From contig CAMVYG010000149.1 in NCBI GenBank assembly GCA_947171615.1, positions 1 to 5,660 of the forward strand: a stretch of DNA of 5,660 nt. The letters are read 5' to 3'. Under the pieces are notes generated by a model. It made no database searches, had not been told where the DNA came from, and saw only the letters and a program-made list of their open reading frames with translations. Source of the DNA: an uncultured Clostridia bacterium. GTDB taxonomy: Bacteria; Bacillota; Clostridia; Oscillospirales; Acutalibacteraceae. The position numbers were made by a program, and so were the translations under genes. Below, in pieces: positions 1-5,167 of this stretch; position 1 is the stretch's first letter; each line of letters opens with the position of its first letter.

Positions 1-1
1 C

Positions 2-328
2 GCGAAAAGAATCGATATACCTGACATGGTGAATAAGTATGCGCAGATGGGGCGGATCGCCTTTATGCACATCCGAAACGTAAAGCTTTTGGAGGACGGC
101 TCCTTTGAAGAGCGGGCTCACCTTTCCACCTGCGGCAGCCTGGATCTGTATGAGATCGTAAAGGCTCTGGCCGACGCCGGGTATGAGGGCTATGTTCGCC
201 CGGATCACGGCAGAATGATTTGGGGAGAAACAGGGAAACCCGGATATGGCCTCTTTGACCGCGCCCTGGGTGCGACTTATCTGAACGGTCTGTTTGAAGC
301 CTGTGAAAAAGCGGGAAGGAAAGCTTGA
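2..328 (+). CDS. uxuA: Mannonate dehydratase, C-terminal part (5' truncated by window edge)
   Basis: This enzyme dehydrates D-mannonate to 2-keto-3-deoxy-D-gluconate in cytosolic hexuronate breakdown. Only the last 108 residues are visible. The frame is open from the window edge, so the ATG at 26 is internal and not the real start. The visible part carries the family signatures FMHIRN (His at 68-70) and YVRPDHGRMIWGE (Asp at 203-205), followed by GKPGYGLFDRALGATYLNGL. In characterised mannonate dehydratases a His and an Asp in these two blocks belong to the active-site metal centre; assigning them here is by motif. The RMIWGE form resembles the Bacillus/Clostridium branch rather than E. coli UxuA. 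The family is usually about 350 residues, so roughly two thirds lies upstream. It is followed after 85 nt by uxuB on the same strand, which supports a shared operon. Confidence 0.93.
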   Translation, partial: AKRIDIPDMVNKYAQMGRIAFMHIRNVKLLEDGSFEERAHLSTCGSLDLYEIVKALADAGYEGYVRPDHGRMIWGETGKPGYGLFDRALGATYLNGLFEACEKAGRKA

Positions 329-367
329 AGCGAATAAAAAGTCCAGCGGTAAATTTCAAAGAAAGGA

Positions 368-402
368 TTGGCTTTGCAGGCAGTATTGTCGGCAAAAGCC
401 AA
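368..402 (+). promoter_or_regulatory. Intercistronic hairpin just before the uxuB ribosome-binding site
   Basis: The arm TTGGCTTTGC (368-377) pairs with GCAAAAGCCAA (392-402), giving eight perfect base pairs plus GC/GC after a one-base bulge, around a 14-nt loop. The right arm ends on the first two bases of the AAGGAAA Shine-Dalgarno sequence of uxuB. No U-tract follows, so it is unlikely to be a terminator. It could protect the uxuA 3' end or tune uxuB translation; either role is inference from position only. Confidence 0.4.
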
Positions 403-407
403 GGAAA
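401..407 (+). promoter_or_regulatory. Ribosome-binding site of uxuB (decides the start)
   Basis: AAGGAAA lies six nucleotides before the ATG at 414. It selects this start over an in-frame ATG at 294, which lies inside uxuA and would add 40 residues unlike any SDR N-terminus. Confidence 0.7.
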
Positions 408-413
408 TGTCTT

Positions 414-1265
414 ATGAATCAAAATGTATTGAATACCGATCTCAGCGGTAAGGTAGCGGTGGTCACAGGGGCAGGCGGCGTGCTGTGCGGCCATTTTTCA
501 AAGACTCTGGCCCGGGCCGGGGCAAGGGTGGCCCTGTTGGACCTGAATGGGGAAGCGGCGGAAGCCGTGGCGGATGAGATTCGCAGCGAAGGAGGCACGG
601 CGAGGGCTTATGCCTGCAATGTGCTGAAAAAGGAAGAATGCCTTGCCGCTGCGGAGCAGGTGCTTGCGGAGCTGGGCCCCTGCGATATTTTGGTAAACGG
701 CGCCGGCGGCAACAACCCCAGGGCCACTACCGATAAGGAATATTACGAACCGGGAGATCTGGACGGAGAGACCAAAAGCTTCTTTGACCTGGAAGCCGAG
801 GGCGTGGGCTTTGTGTTCGATCTGAACTTTCTGGGAACGTTGCTTCCCACTCAGGCATTTGCCCGGCAAATGCTGGGAAGAAGCGGGTGCAGCATTCTCA
901 ATATTTCCTCTATGAATGCCTACACGCCTCTGACAAAGATTCCGGCCTATTCCGGCGCGAAAGCGGCGGTTTCCAATTTTACCCAGTGGCTGGCCGTTCA
1001 TTTCTCAAAAGAGGGGATCCGGGTCAATGCCATTGCTCCCGGCTTCTTTTCCACAAAGCAGAACGCAAAGCTGCTTTGGAAGGAGGACGGCTCTCCCACA
1101 GACCGCACCGGAAAGATTCTGGCGGCCACGCCTTTGGGTCGGTTTGGAGAACCCGATGAACTGGAGGGCGGCCTTCTGTTCCTGCTGGACGAAAAGGCAG
1201 CGGGCTTTATCACCGGGGTGGTGTTGCCCATAGACGGCGGATTTTCCGCCTATTCCGGAGTATAA
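414..1265 (+). CDS. uxuB: D-mannonate oxidoreductase (fructuronate reductase), SDR family, YjmF type
   Basis: This 283-residue cytosolic short-chain dehydrogenase most likely interconverts D-fructuronate and D-mannonate with NAD(H). The nucleotide-binding glycine motif TGAGGVLCG is at residues 18-26, directly after the LSGKVAVV strand. The Asn-Ser-Tyr-Lys catalytic set is complete: N138 in DLNFLGT, S166 in NISSMNAY, and Y179/K183 in YSGAK. The C-terminus has the usual FITGVVLPIDGGF block. The segment MNAYTPLTKIPAYSGAKAA and the insertion around residues 100-130 match the B. subtilis YjmF (UxuB) type, which is about 280 residues, rather than the longer polyol-dehydrogenase-like E. coli UxuB. 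The assignment of substrate rests on this resemblance and on the position between uxuA and a KDPG aldolase gene. The gap to the aldolase gene is 12 nt, indicating cotranscription. A generic gluconate-type SDR is the less likely alternative. Confidence 0.88.
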   Translation: MNQNVLNTDLSGKVAVVTGAGGVLCGHFSKTLARAGARVALLDLNGEAAEAVADEIRSEGGTARAYACNVLKKEECLAAAEQVLAELGPCDILVNGAGGNNPRATTDKEYYEPGDLDGETKSFFDLEAEGVGFVFDLNFLGTLLPTQAFARQMLGRSGCSILNISSMNAYTPLTKIPAYSGAKAAVSNFTQWLAVHFSKEGIRVNAIAPGFFSTKQNAKLLWKEDGSPTDRTGKILAATPLGRFGEPDELEGGLLFLLDEKAAGFITGVVLPIDGGFSAYSGV

Positions 1266-1269
1266 GGAG
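1264..1269 (+). promoter_or_regulatory. Ribosome-binding site of the aldolase gene
   Basis: A strong AAGGAG lies eight nucleotides before the ATG at 1278 and overlaps the last bases of the uxuB stop codon TAA (1263-1265). This arrangement favours translational coupling within the operon. Confidence 0.75.
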
Positions 1270-1277
1270 ATGATAAA

Positions 1278-1919
1278 ATGAATCCGGTAGATAAAAAGAT
1301 CGAAGAGATCGGGATCGTGCCGGTCATTAAGCTGAACCACCCGGAGCGGGACGCCGCACCGCTGGCCAGGGCTCTTTGCGCCGGAGATGTGCCGGTAGCG
1401 GAGGTCACCTTTCGGGCAGAAGGAGCGGAACGCGCCATTCGTTTGATGAAGGAGGCCTGCCCGGAAATGCTGGTAGGGGCGGGCACCGTGCTGACAGAGG
1501 CGCAGGTGGACGCCGCTTTGAGCGCCGGAGCGGAATTTATTGTAACTCCCGGCTTTGACGGGGATCTGGTGGCGTATTGCCAGAACAGGGGCGTGCCGGT
1601 GTATCCCGGCTGTACAACGCCTACCGACTATCATGCGGCGCTGAAATACGGCCTTGTGGTGTTGAAATTTTTCCCGGCGGAGCAGTCCGGCGGGCTTTCC
1701 AAAATCAAAGCCATGAGCGCTCCCTTTTCCATGTTCCGCATTATGCCCACCGGCGGGATATCCCTTCAGAACTTGAAGGAATATCTTTCCTGCCCGGTGA
1801 TCGTGGCTTGCGGCGGTTCCTATATGGTAACGGAAAGTCTGTTGGAAGCCCAGAACTGGGAGGAGATCACCCGGCTGTGCAGGGAATCCCGCAGGCTGGT
1901 ACAGGAAGCCAGAGGCTGA
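1278..1919 (+). CDS. kdgA: KDPG/KHG aldolase (2-dehydro-3-deoxy-phosphogluconate / 4-hydroxy-2-oxoglutarate aldolase)
   Basis: This is a class I aldolase of 213 residues, also called Eda. It cleaves 2-keto-3-deoxy-6-phosphogluconate to pyruvate and glyceraldehyde 3-phosphate, the last step of hexuronate catabolism and of the Entner-Doudoroff route. The Schiff-base lysine is K130 in LKFFPAE, the proton-transfer glutamate is E42 in AEVTFR, and R46, T70 (GAGTVL) and P91 (TPGF) sit at the E. coli Eda positions with a constant offset of three. The phosphate-binding PTGGIS block follows, then ACGGSYM near the C-terminus. Length is normal for the family, which works as a trimer of (beta/alpha)8 barrels. 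It is the last gene of the uxuA-uxuB-kdgA run and is followed directly by a terminator hairpin. No KDG kinase gene is in the visible part, so that partner must lie upstream or elsewhere. Confidence 0.95.
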   Translation: MNPVDKKIEEIGIVPVIKLNHPERDAAPLARALCAGDVPVAEVTFRAEGAERAIRLMKEACPEMLVGAGTVLTEAQVDAALSAGAEFIVTPGFDGDLVAYCQNRGVPVYPGCTTPTDYHAALKYGLVVLKFFPAEQSGGLSKIKAMSAPFSMFRIMPTGGISLQNLKEYLSCPVIVACGGSYMVTESLLEAQNWEEITRLCRESRRLVQEARG

Positions 1920-1932
1920 ATTGTAAAATAAA

Positions 1933-1965
1933 AAGGCAGGGAGCGTGTGCGCTGCTCCCTGCCTT
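1933..1965. terminator. Shared (bidirectional) intrinsic terminator between kdgA and proC
   Basis: The arms AAGGCAGGGAGC (1933-1944) and GCTCCCTGCCTT (1954-1965) form a perfect 12-bp, mostly GC stem with a 9-nt loop. On the minus strand the stem is followed by a U-rich run (TTTATTTTA), a good tail for ending proC transcripts. On the plus strand the tail is the weaker CTTTGCTATT. The hairpin lies in the 60-nt gap between the two convergent stop codons, so it probably serves both genes and is stronger for proC. Confidence 0.88.
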
Positions 1966-1979
1966 CTTTGCTATTCAAG

Positions 1980-2804
1980 CTATTTTTTCCCGGCTGTGAC
2001 CTCCCAGGCCGCGATCACAGCGTCCATCACCGCTCCGCGAAAGCCTGCTTCCTCCAGCTTTCTTACACCTTGAATGGTAGAGCCGCCAGGGGAGCAGACA
2101 GCATCCTTTAGCGCGCCGGGGTGCTCGTTTGTTTCCAGCAGCAGCCTGGCAGCGCCCACCGTCATCTGGGCGGCCAGTTCCAGCGCCTGCTTTCGGGGAA
2201 GGCCGCAGGCCACGCCGCCGTCTGCCAATGCTTCCAAAAAGAGATCCACAAAAGCAGGGCCGCACCCGGCTACAGCGCTGCCTGCTTCCATCAGCGATTC
2301 CGCCAAGGGGGAGATCCGCCCGGCTTTCGCCATGATTTCACAGAAGGTATTTAATTCCTCCTGTTCTACGGAAGAGCCGCAGGCATATAAAATCACGCCC
2401 TCACCAATGGAAACCGGGGTGTTTGGCATAATGCGGATCACAGGATATTCTCCCCCCGCCAGCTCCTGAATTTGGGAGATGGAAAGCCCAGCCGCCATGG
2501 AAACCAGCAAAAAGCGATCCTGTCTTCCGCGAAGCGCCGGGGCAATTTCGTCAAACAGCTCCTTCATCATCTGGGGCTTTACCCCCAGAAACAGATAATC
2601 TGCTGTTTTTGCGATGGTAAGGTTATCGCAGGCGGTACACCGCAGCTCGTTTGCCAAAGCCTTCGCCTTTTCCGGGGTGCGGTTGCTCAAAAAAATGCGT
2701 TCCGGCGAAACCGTTTTGGCGGCTGCCCTTGCCAGCGCGCCGCCCATGTTTCCAACCCCCAGAAATCCAAGGGTTATCTTGTCAACGTTCCAATGATTCT
2801 GCAT
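1980..2804 (-). CDS. proC: Pyrroline-5-carboxylate reductase
   Basis: This cytosolic enzyme of 274 residues reduces 1-pyrroline-5-carboxylate to L-proline with NAD(P)H, the last step of proline synthesis. The N-terminal Rossmann motif GFLGVGNMG is at residues 13-21, and NRT at 41-43 fits NADPH binding. LGVKPQ (73-78), MPNTP (126-130) and the C-terminal dimerisation domain with GSAVAGCGPAFV (175-186), ALADGGVACGL (192-202) and HPGALKDAVCSPGGST (228-243) are classic ProC signatures. The start at 2804 is preferred because AGAGG lies seven nucleotides upstream. An in-frame ATG at 2846 would add 14 residues and has no ribosome-binding site. The gene stands alone, with no proA or proB nearby, and converges on the hexuronate operon. 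No convincing promoter was recognised upstream. Confidence 0.95.
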   Translation of the reverse strand: MQNHWNVDKITLGFLGVGNMGGALARAAAKTVSPERIFLSNRTPEKAKALANELRCTACDNLTIAKTADYLFLGVKPQMMKELFDEIAPALRGRQDRFLLVSMAAGLSISQIQELAGGEYPVIRIMPNTPVSIGEGVILYACGSSVEQEELNTFCEIMAKAGRISPLAESLMEAGSAVAGCGPAFVDLFLEALADGGVACGLPRKQALELAAQMTVGAARLLLETNEHPGALKDAVCSPGGSTIQGVRKLEEAGFRGAVMDAVIAAWEVTAGKK

Positions 2805-2811
2805 AGTAAGG

Positions 2812-2816
2812 CCTCT
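2812..2816 (-). promoter_or_regulatory. Ribosome-binding site of proC (decides the start)
   Basis: AGAGG on the minus strand lies seven nucleotides before the ATG at 2804. The longer in-frame start at 2846 lacks any such site. Confidence 0.65.
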
Positions 2817-2913
2817 TTTCCGATAATTTGAGAAACTGTTTTTCATGGAAAACGGTTATGTTAAGCAGGGCATTGCTATAAATAAAATTTTAGATACTCT
2901 TTCATCCATCTAT

Positions 2914-2966
2914 TGTCATTACTGAACAGAACACAAAGCTTGCTTTGTGTTCTCGGAAGAATCTCG
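2914..2966 (+). repeat. Dispersed repeat unit A with a 12-bp perfect palindrome core
   Basis: Conserved arms TGTCATTACTGA (2914-2925) and GAAGAATCTC (2956-2965) enclose a 30-nt core. Within it AGAACACAAAGC (2928-2939) and GCTTTGTGTTCT (2942-2953) are perfect inverted arms separated by only TT. This is the most diverged copy in its arms and the one with the longest core. Confidence 0.65.
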
Positions 2967-3019
2967 AATAGCAGTGACCGGCGAACAAAAGGACTTTGAA
3001 CCCGCTGGCAAGCAATAGC

Positions 3020-3054
3020 CGAGATCCTTCGGCATAATATGCCTCAGGATGACA
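3020..3054 (-). repeat. Dispersed repeat unit B
   Basis: Read on the minus strand the unit has arms TGTCATCCTGA and GAAGGATCTC around a 13-nt core. The core (3031-3043) is GGCATAATATGCC, two 6-bp inverted arms around one base. The sequence just outside, ACAGTAAGCAGT, is shared with unit D apart from two bases. Confidence 0.7.
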
Positions 3055-3138
3055 GTAAGCAGTTGGCTTCTTCCAATCGGACTGTTCCCTTGCCTTCGAC
3101 GCTCATTTTTTCCTGAAACGAGTGCAACGGCATGCTGC

Positions 3139-3155
3139 TAAATTTCCATTTATCA
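3139..3155 (+). repeat. 17-nt direct repeat, left copy
   Basis: TAAATTTCCATTTATCA recurs at 3311-3327 with one mismatch, in the same orientation. The two copies lie on either side of the second repeat pair, 20 nt before it and 15 nt after it. Confidence 0.5.
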
Positions 3156-3175
3156 CGCCAATGAATTTCTTCCTC

Positions 3176-3205
3176 TGTCATCCTGAACCGAAGGTGAAGG
3201 ATCTC
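3176..3205 (+). repeat. Dispersed repeat unit C (short core)
   Basis: Arms TGTCATCCTGA and GAAGGATCTC match units B and D exactly. The core is only nine bases, ACC-GAA-GGT, a 3-bp stem with a 3-nt loop (3187-3195). Confidence 0.7.
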
Positions 3206-3260
3206 AATTATTGATTGGCTAGCGGGGAAAAGTTCCTCTCATTTGCTGGTTTCCACTGGT

Positions 3261-3295
3261 CGAGATCCTTCGTCACTGCGTTCCTCAGGATGACA
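3261..3295 (-). repeat. Dispersed repeat unit D (CHPEERSDEGSR-type repeat)
   Basis: Read on the minus strand it has arms TGTCATCCTGA and GAAGGATCTCG around the core GGAACGCAGTGAC. In one frame it translates as CHPEERSDEGSR, a peptide found in many spurious hypothetical proteins, which marks this as a widely scattered genomic repeat rather than coding sequence. Confidence 0.75.
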
Positions 3296-3310
3296 GTGAG
3301 TAGTGATCGA

Positions 3311-3327
3311 TAAATTTTCATTTATCA
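3311..3327 (+). repeat. 17-nt direct repeat, right copy
   Basis: TAAATTTTCATTTATCA differs from the left copy at 3139-3155 by one base. This copy also contains a weak self-pairing, GATAAA/TTTATC at 3309-3326, which includes two bases outside the repeat. Confidence 0.5.
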
Positions 3328-3337
3328 AGTATCCAAC

Positions 3338-3376
3338 AAAAAGTCTTGTCCTGAATGAACAACAAACTATGGACAA
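3338..3376 (-). terminator. Possible weak terminator of the ComM-like gene
   Basis: On the minus strand TTGTCC (3376-3371) can pair with GGACAA (3351-3346) across a 19-nt loop, followed by GAC and five Us (3342-3338). It lies about 22 nt past the stop codon of the ComM-like gene. The stem is short and the loop long, so this is a candidate only. Confidence 0.33.
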
Positions 3377-3398
3377 AGAGTAATAAATAACATGACTT

Positions 3399-4928
3399 TC
3401 AGATCCCTCTTTGCCAGTATTTCCTGTCCAGGGTGCGGTACTGCACCGCTTCTCCCACATGGGCAGTGCCGATGGGGCCGCCGCCATCCAGGTCGGCAAT
3501 GGTTCTTGCCACTTTCAACACCCGGCGGTAAGCCCGCCCGGAAAGCCCGAATTTTTCAAAGGTGCGTTTCAGCAGCCGGGAAGCGTCTTCCGTTACCTGG
3601 CAGAACTCCGGAAAATGGGAATCCGGGATCTGGGCGTTGCAGGAAAAGCCCAGTTTCGCATAGCGCTTTGCCTGAAGCTCTCTGGCGGCGGCTACCCGCT
3701 TGCGGATCACAGCGGAGGGCTCGCCGTCTCCGCCGCCGGAAAGCTGGTCGAATTCCACCGGAGGCACCTCAATGTGGAGATCCATTCGATCCAGCAGCGG
3801 GCCGGAAACCCGTTCCAGATAGCGGTCTACCGCATGGGGCGGACAGGTACAGGGGCGGGTGGGGTGTCCGAAGTAACCACAGGGACAGGGATTCATGGCG
3901 GCCACCAGCATAAAGCGACTGGGGAAGCTGGCGGAGCCAATGGCCCGCACCACTTCTACCGTTCCGTTTTCCAGGGGTTGGCGCAACGCCTCCAAAGCGG
4001 CGTGGGGAAATTCCGGCAGCTCGTCCAGAAACAACACGCCGTTATGGGCCAGAGAAATTTCTCCGGGCCGGGGTACTGTGCCTCCGCCGGTTAGCCCCGT
4101 GGTGGAAGTGGTGTGGTGGGGAGAACGGAAAGGCCGCTCCTTTAGGAGAGAAGCGCCCTCCGGCAGGCTGCCGGAAATAGAATAGATCTTAGTGGTTTCC
4201 AGCGCCTCCTCAAAGGTCATTTCCGGAAGAATAGAAGGAAGCCGTTTTGCCAGCATGCTTTTTCCGGAGCCGGGAGGGCCCAAAAGCAGAATATTGTGTC
4301 CGCCGCTGGCTGCGATCTCCATAGCCCGCTTTACCTCAGGCTGACCCTTGACGTCGGAAAAATCCAGCTTTGGCCCGGTTTCCGCCGGAAGATTCACGGG
4401 AACGGCGGGCTCGATCAGCGTTTCACCCCGCAGATGGGATAAAAGCTGCAAAACATCTCGTACAGGGTATACGGCCAGCCCTTCCACCACAGCGGCCTCT
4501 GCCGCGCAGCGCTCCGGTACAAAAAGCCGGGTAAATCCCGCTTCTTTTGCCTTACAGGCCATGACAAGCACGCCCTGTACAGGCCGTACCTCTCCGGAAA
4601 GGGAAAGCTCCCCTAAAAACACGGCGTCGTCCGTCTGGCAGGAAAGCTGTCGGGAAGCGGTGAGCAGGGAAACCAGCAGAGGCAAGTCATACAGCGGCCC
4701 GGCCTTTTTCCGGTCAGCGGGGGCCAGATTCATGGTGATGCGCCCTACCGGAAACTGGAACCCGCAGTTTTTGATGGCAGACCGCACCCTATCCTTGGAT
4801 TCCTTCACCGCCGCATCCGGCAGGCCCACCAGCTCAAAGGCAGGCAGACCGGAGGAAAGATCAGTCTCTACTTCAACGGGAAAGGCTTCCATTCCAAAAA
4901 TCCCCATGCTATGGGTTTTTGCCACCAT
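3399..4928 (-). CDS. comM: YifB/ComM family Mg-chelatase-like AAA+ ATPase
   Basis: This 509-residue protein has the full family architecture. The N-terminal Lon-protease-like (ChlI) domain begins AKTHSMGIFGMEAFPVEVE and holds SSGLPAFELVGLPDAAVKES at about 25-44. The central Mg-chelatase AAA+ module has Walker A GPPGSGKS (217-224), RSPHHT (268-273), Walker B VLFLDE (298-303) and the cysteine-rich block NPCPCGYFGHPTRPCTC (346-362). The C-terminal domain has SGRAYRRVLKVARTIADL (463-480) and ends YRTLDRKYW. ComM of Vibrio and Haemophilus is a hexameric helicase that promotes branch migration during natural transformation. The role of the clostridial homologue is less certain, and it is not a real magnesium chelatase. 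The start at 4928 is chosen because GAGGG lies seven nucleotides upstream and the protein then begins as family members do. The longer in-frame start at 5039 lies upstream of the promoter. The gene stands alone, without dprA or topA beside it. Confidence 0.92.
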   Translation of the reverse strand: MVAKTHSMGIFGMEAFPVEVETDLSSGLPAFELVGLPDAAVKESKDRVRSAIKNCGFQFPVGRITMNLAPADRKKAGPLYDLPLLVSLLTASRQLSCQTDDAVFLGELSLSGEVRPVQGVLVMACKAKEAGFTRLFVPERCAAEAAVVEGLAVYPVRDVLQLLSHLRGETLIEPAVPVNLPAETGPKLDFSDVKGQPEVKRAMEIAASGGHNILLLGPPGSGKSMLAKRLPSILPEMTFEEALETTKIYSISGSLPEGASLLKERPFRSPHHTTSTTGLTGGGTVPRPGEISLAHNGVLFLDELPEFPHAALEALRQPLENGTVEVVRAIGSASFPSRFMLVAAMNPCPCGYFGHPTRPCTCPPHAVDRYLERVSGPLLDRMDLHIEVPPVEFDQLSGGGDGEPSAVIRKRVAAARELQAKRYAKLGFSCNAQIPDSHFPEFCQVTEDASRLLKRTFEKFGLSGRAYRRVLKVARTIADLDGGGPIGTAHVGEAVQYRTLDRKYWQRGI

Positions 4929-4935
4929 AGTAATA

Positions 4936-4940
4936 CCCTC
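4936..4940 (-). promoter_or_regulatory. Ribosome-binding site of the ComM-like gene (decides the start)
   Basis: GAGGG on the minus strand lies seven nucleotides before the ATG at 4928. Together with the promoter upstream it rules out the in-frame ATG at 5039 as the usual start. Confidence 0.7.
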
Positions 4941-4970
4941 GTTCTTTCCAATGTTTTCTAAACTTATTTC

Positions 4971-4999
4971 ATTATATATCAAAATGGAAAGGCTTACAA
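4971..4999 (-). promoter_or_regulatory. Sigma-70/SigA-type promoter of the ComM-like gene
   Basis: On the minus strand a -35 box TTGTAA (4999-4994, four of six consensus bases) is followed by a 17-bp spacer and a perfect -10 box TATAAT (4976-4971) in an AT-rich setting. Transcription would begin near 4964, leaving a leader of about 35 nt before the ATG at 4928. No operator-like inverted repeat overlaps it, so housekeeping expression is the simplest reading. Confidence 0.7.
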
Positions 5000-5126
5000 G
5001 TGGAGAAGCAGGAAAGGAAGAATTTATTTGCAGATGCACAATGGAGTAAAGTAAAAAGGAATAAAAGTCAACAAAGGGGAAAGCCTTTATTTTTCTTCAT
5101 TTTTTTGCGCCACGCGGAAGCATAAA
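5000..5126. other. Intergenic stretch upstream of the ComM-like promoter
   Basis: No gene or known RNA is visible here. The segment is rich in A and T, with a T-rich run on the plus strand at 5089-5106. A 5-bp pairing AAAGG/CCTTT (5073-5077 and 5084-5088) precedes that run and looks like a weak plus-strand terminator, but no plus-strand gene precedes it. Confidence 0.4.
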
Positions 5127-5155
5127 AAACTGCCGCCTGTGTGAGACGGCAGTTT
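5127..5155 (-). terminator. Intrinsic terminator of the downstream SDR gene
   Basis: Arms AAACTGCCG (5127-5135) and CGGCAGTTT (5147-5155) form a perfect 9-bp stem with an 11-nt loop. On the minus strand the stem runs into six consecutive Us (GGCAGTTTTTTATG). It begins 12 nt after the stop codon of the minus-strand SDR gene, so that gene ends its transcription unit and is not cotranscribed with the ComM-like gene. Confidence 0.85.
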
Positions 5156-5167
5156 GTAAGAAAGTAT

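Larger units (their letters stand above)
2914..3054. repeat. First inverted pair of dispersed repeats (units A and B), MITE-like
   Basis: Unit A (forward, 2914-2966) and unit B (reverse, 3020-3054) face each other, so the 141-bp segment begins with TGTCATTACTGA and ends with TCAGGATGACA. The inner ends are GAAGAATCTCG and CGAGATCCTTC, also inverted. About 53 bp of unrelated sequence separates the units. No clear target-site duplication is visible and no transposase is encoded. The layout resembles a small non-autonomous element or paired palindromic repeats; its mobility is inference. Confidence 0.55.
3176..3295. repeat. Second inverted pair of dispersed repeats (units C and D), MITE-like
   Basis: Unit C (forward, 3176-3205) and unit D (reverse, 3261-3295) repeat the layout of the first pair. 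The 120-bp segment has perfect 11-bp inverted ends, TGTCATCCTGA and TCAGGATGACA, and inner ends GAAGGATCTC and GAGATCCTTC. The 55-bp middle differs from that of the first pair apart from a short GCTGG stretch, so the two are not simple copies of one element. Confidence 0.55.
2805..3398. other. 594-bp non-coding, repeat-rich intergenic region
   Basis: No credible gene lies between proC and the ComM-like gene. The stretch is more AT-rich than its neighbours and holds four copies of one dispersed repeat, a 17-nt imperfect direct repeat and a possible weak terminator at its right end. The only sizeable open frame, on the minus strand at 3239-3499, runs through a repeat copy and overlaps the end of the ComM-like gene. 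Both flanking genes are on the minus strand. Nothing recognisable was found at 3065-3138. Confidence 0.8.

Noticed and set aside
294..413. Extended N-terminus of uxuB from an ATG inside uxuA
   Set aside because: The added 40 residues are strongly basic and unlike an SDR N-terminus, while AAGGAAA sits at the right distance from the ATG at 414.
2850..2890. Plus-strand promoter-like TATAAA near 2878
   Set aside because: No well-placed -35 box precedes it and no plus-strand gene follows; AT-rich composition explains it.
2914..3295. CRISPR array
   Set aside because: The units alternate in orientation, have variable cores and irregular spacing, and no cas genes are present.
3239..3499. Minus-strand open frame of 86 codons as a small gene
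   Set aside because: It runs through repeat unit D, giving the repeat-derived CHPEERSDEGSR peptide, and overlaps the 3' end of the ComM-like gene. I saw no ribosome-binding site or conserved domain supporting it.
3411..4185. Plus-strand open frames opposite the ComM-like gene
   Set aside because: They are shadows of a GC-rich gene on the other strand. Their translations are low-complexity in G, R and P with no recognisable domain.
5073..5106. Plus-strand terminator (short AAAGG/CCTTT stem plus T-run)
   Set aside because: The stem is only 5 bp and no plus-strand gene lies upstream of it, so it was described but not called.
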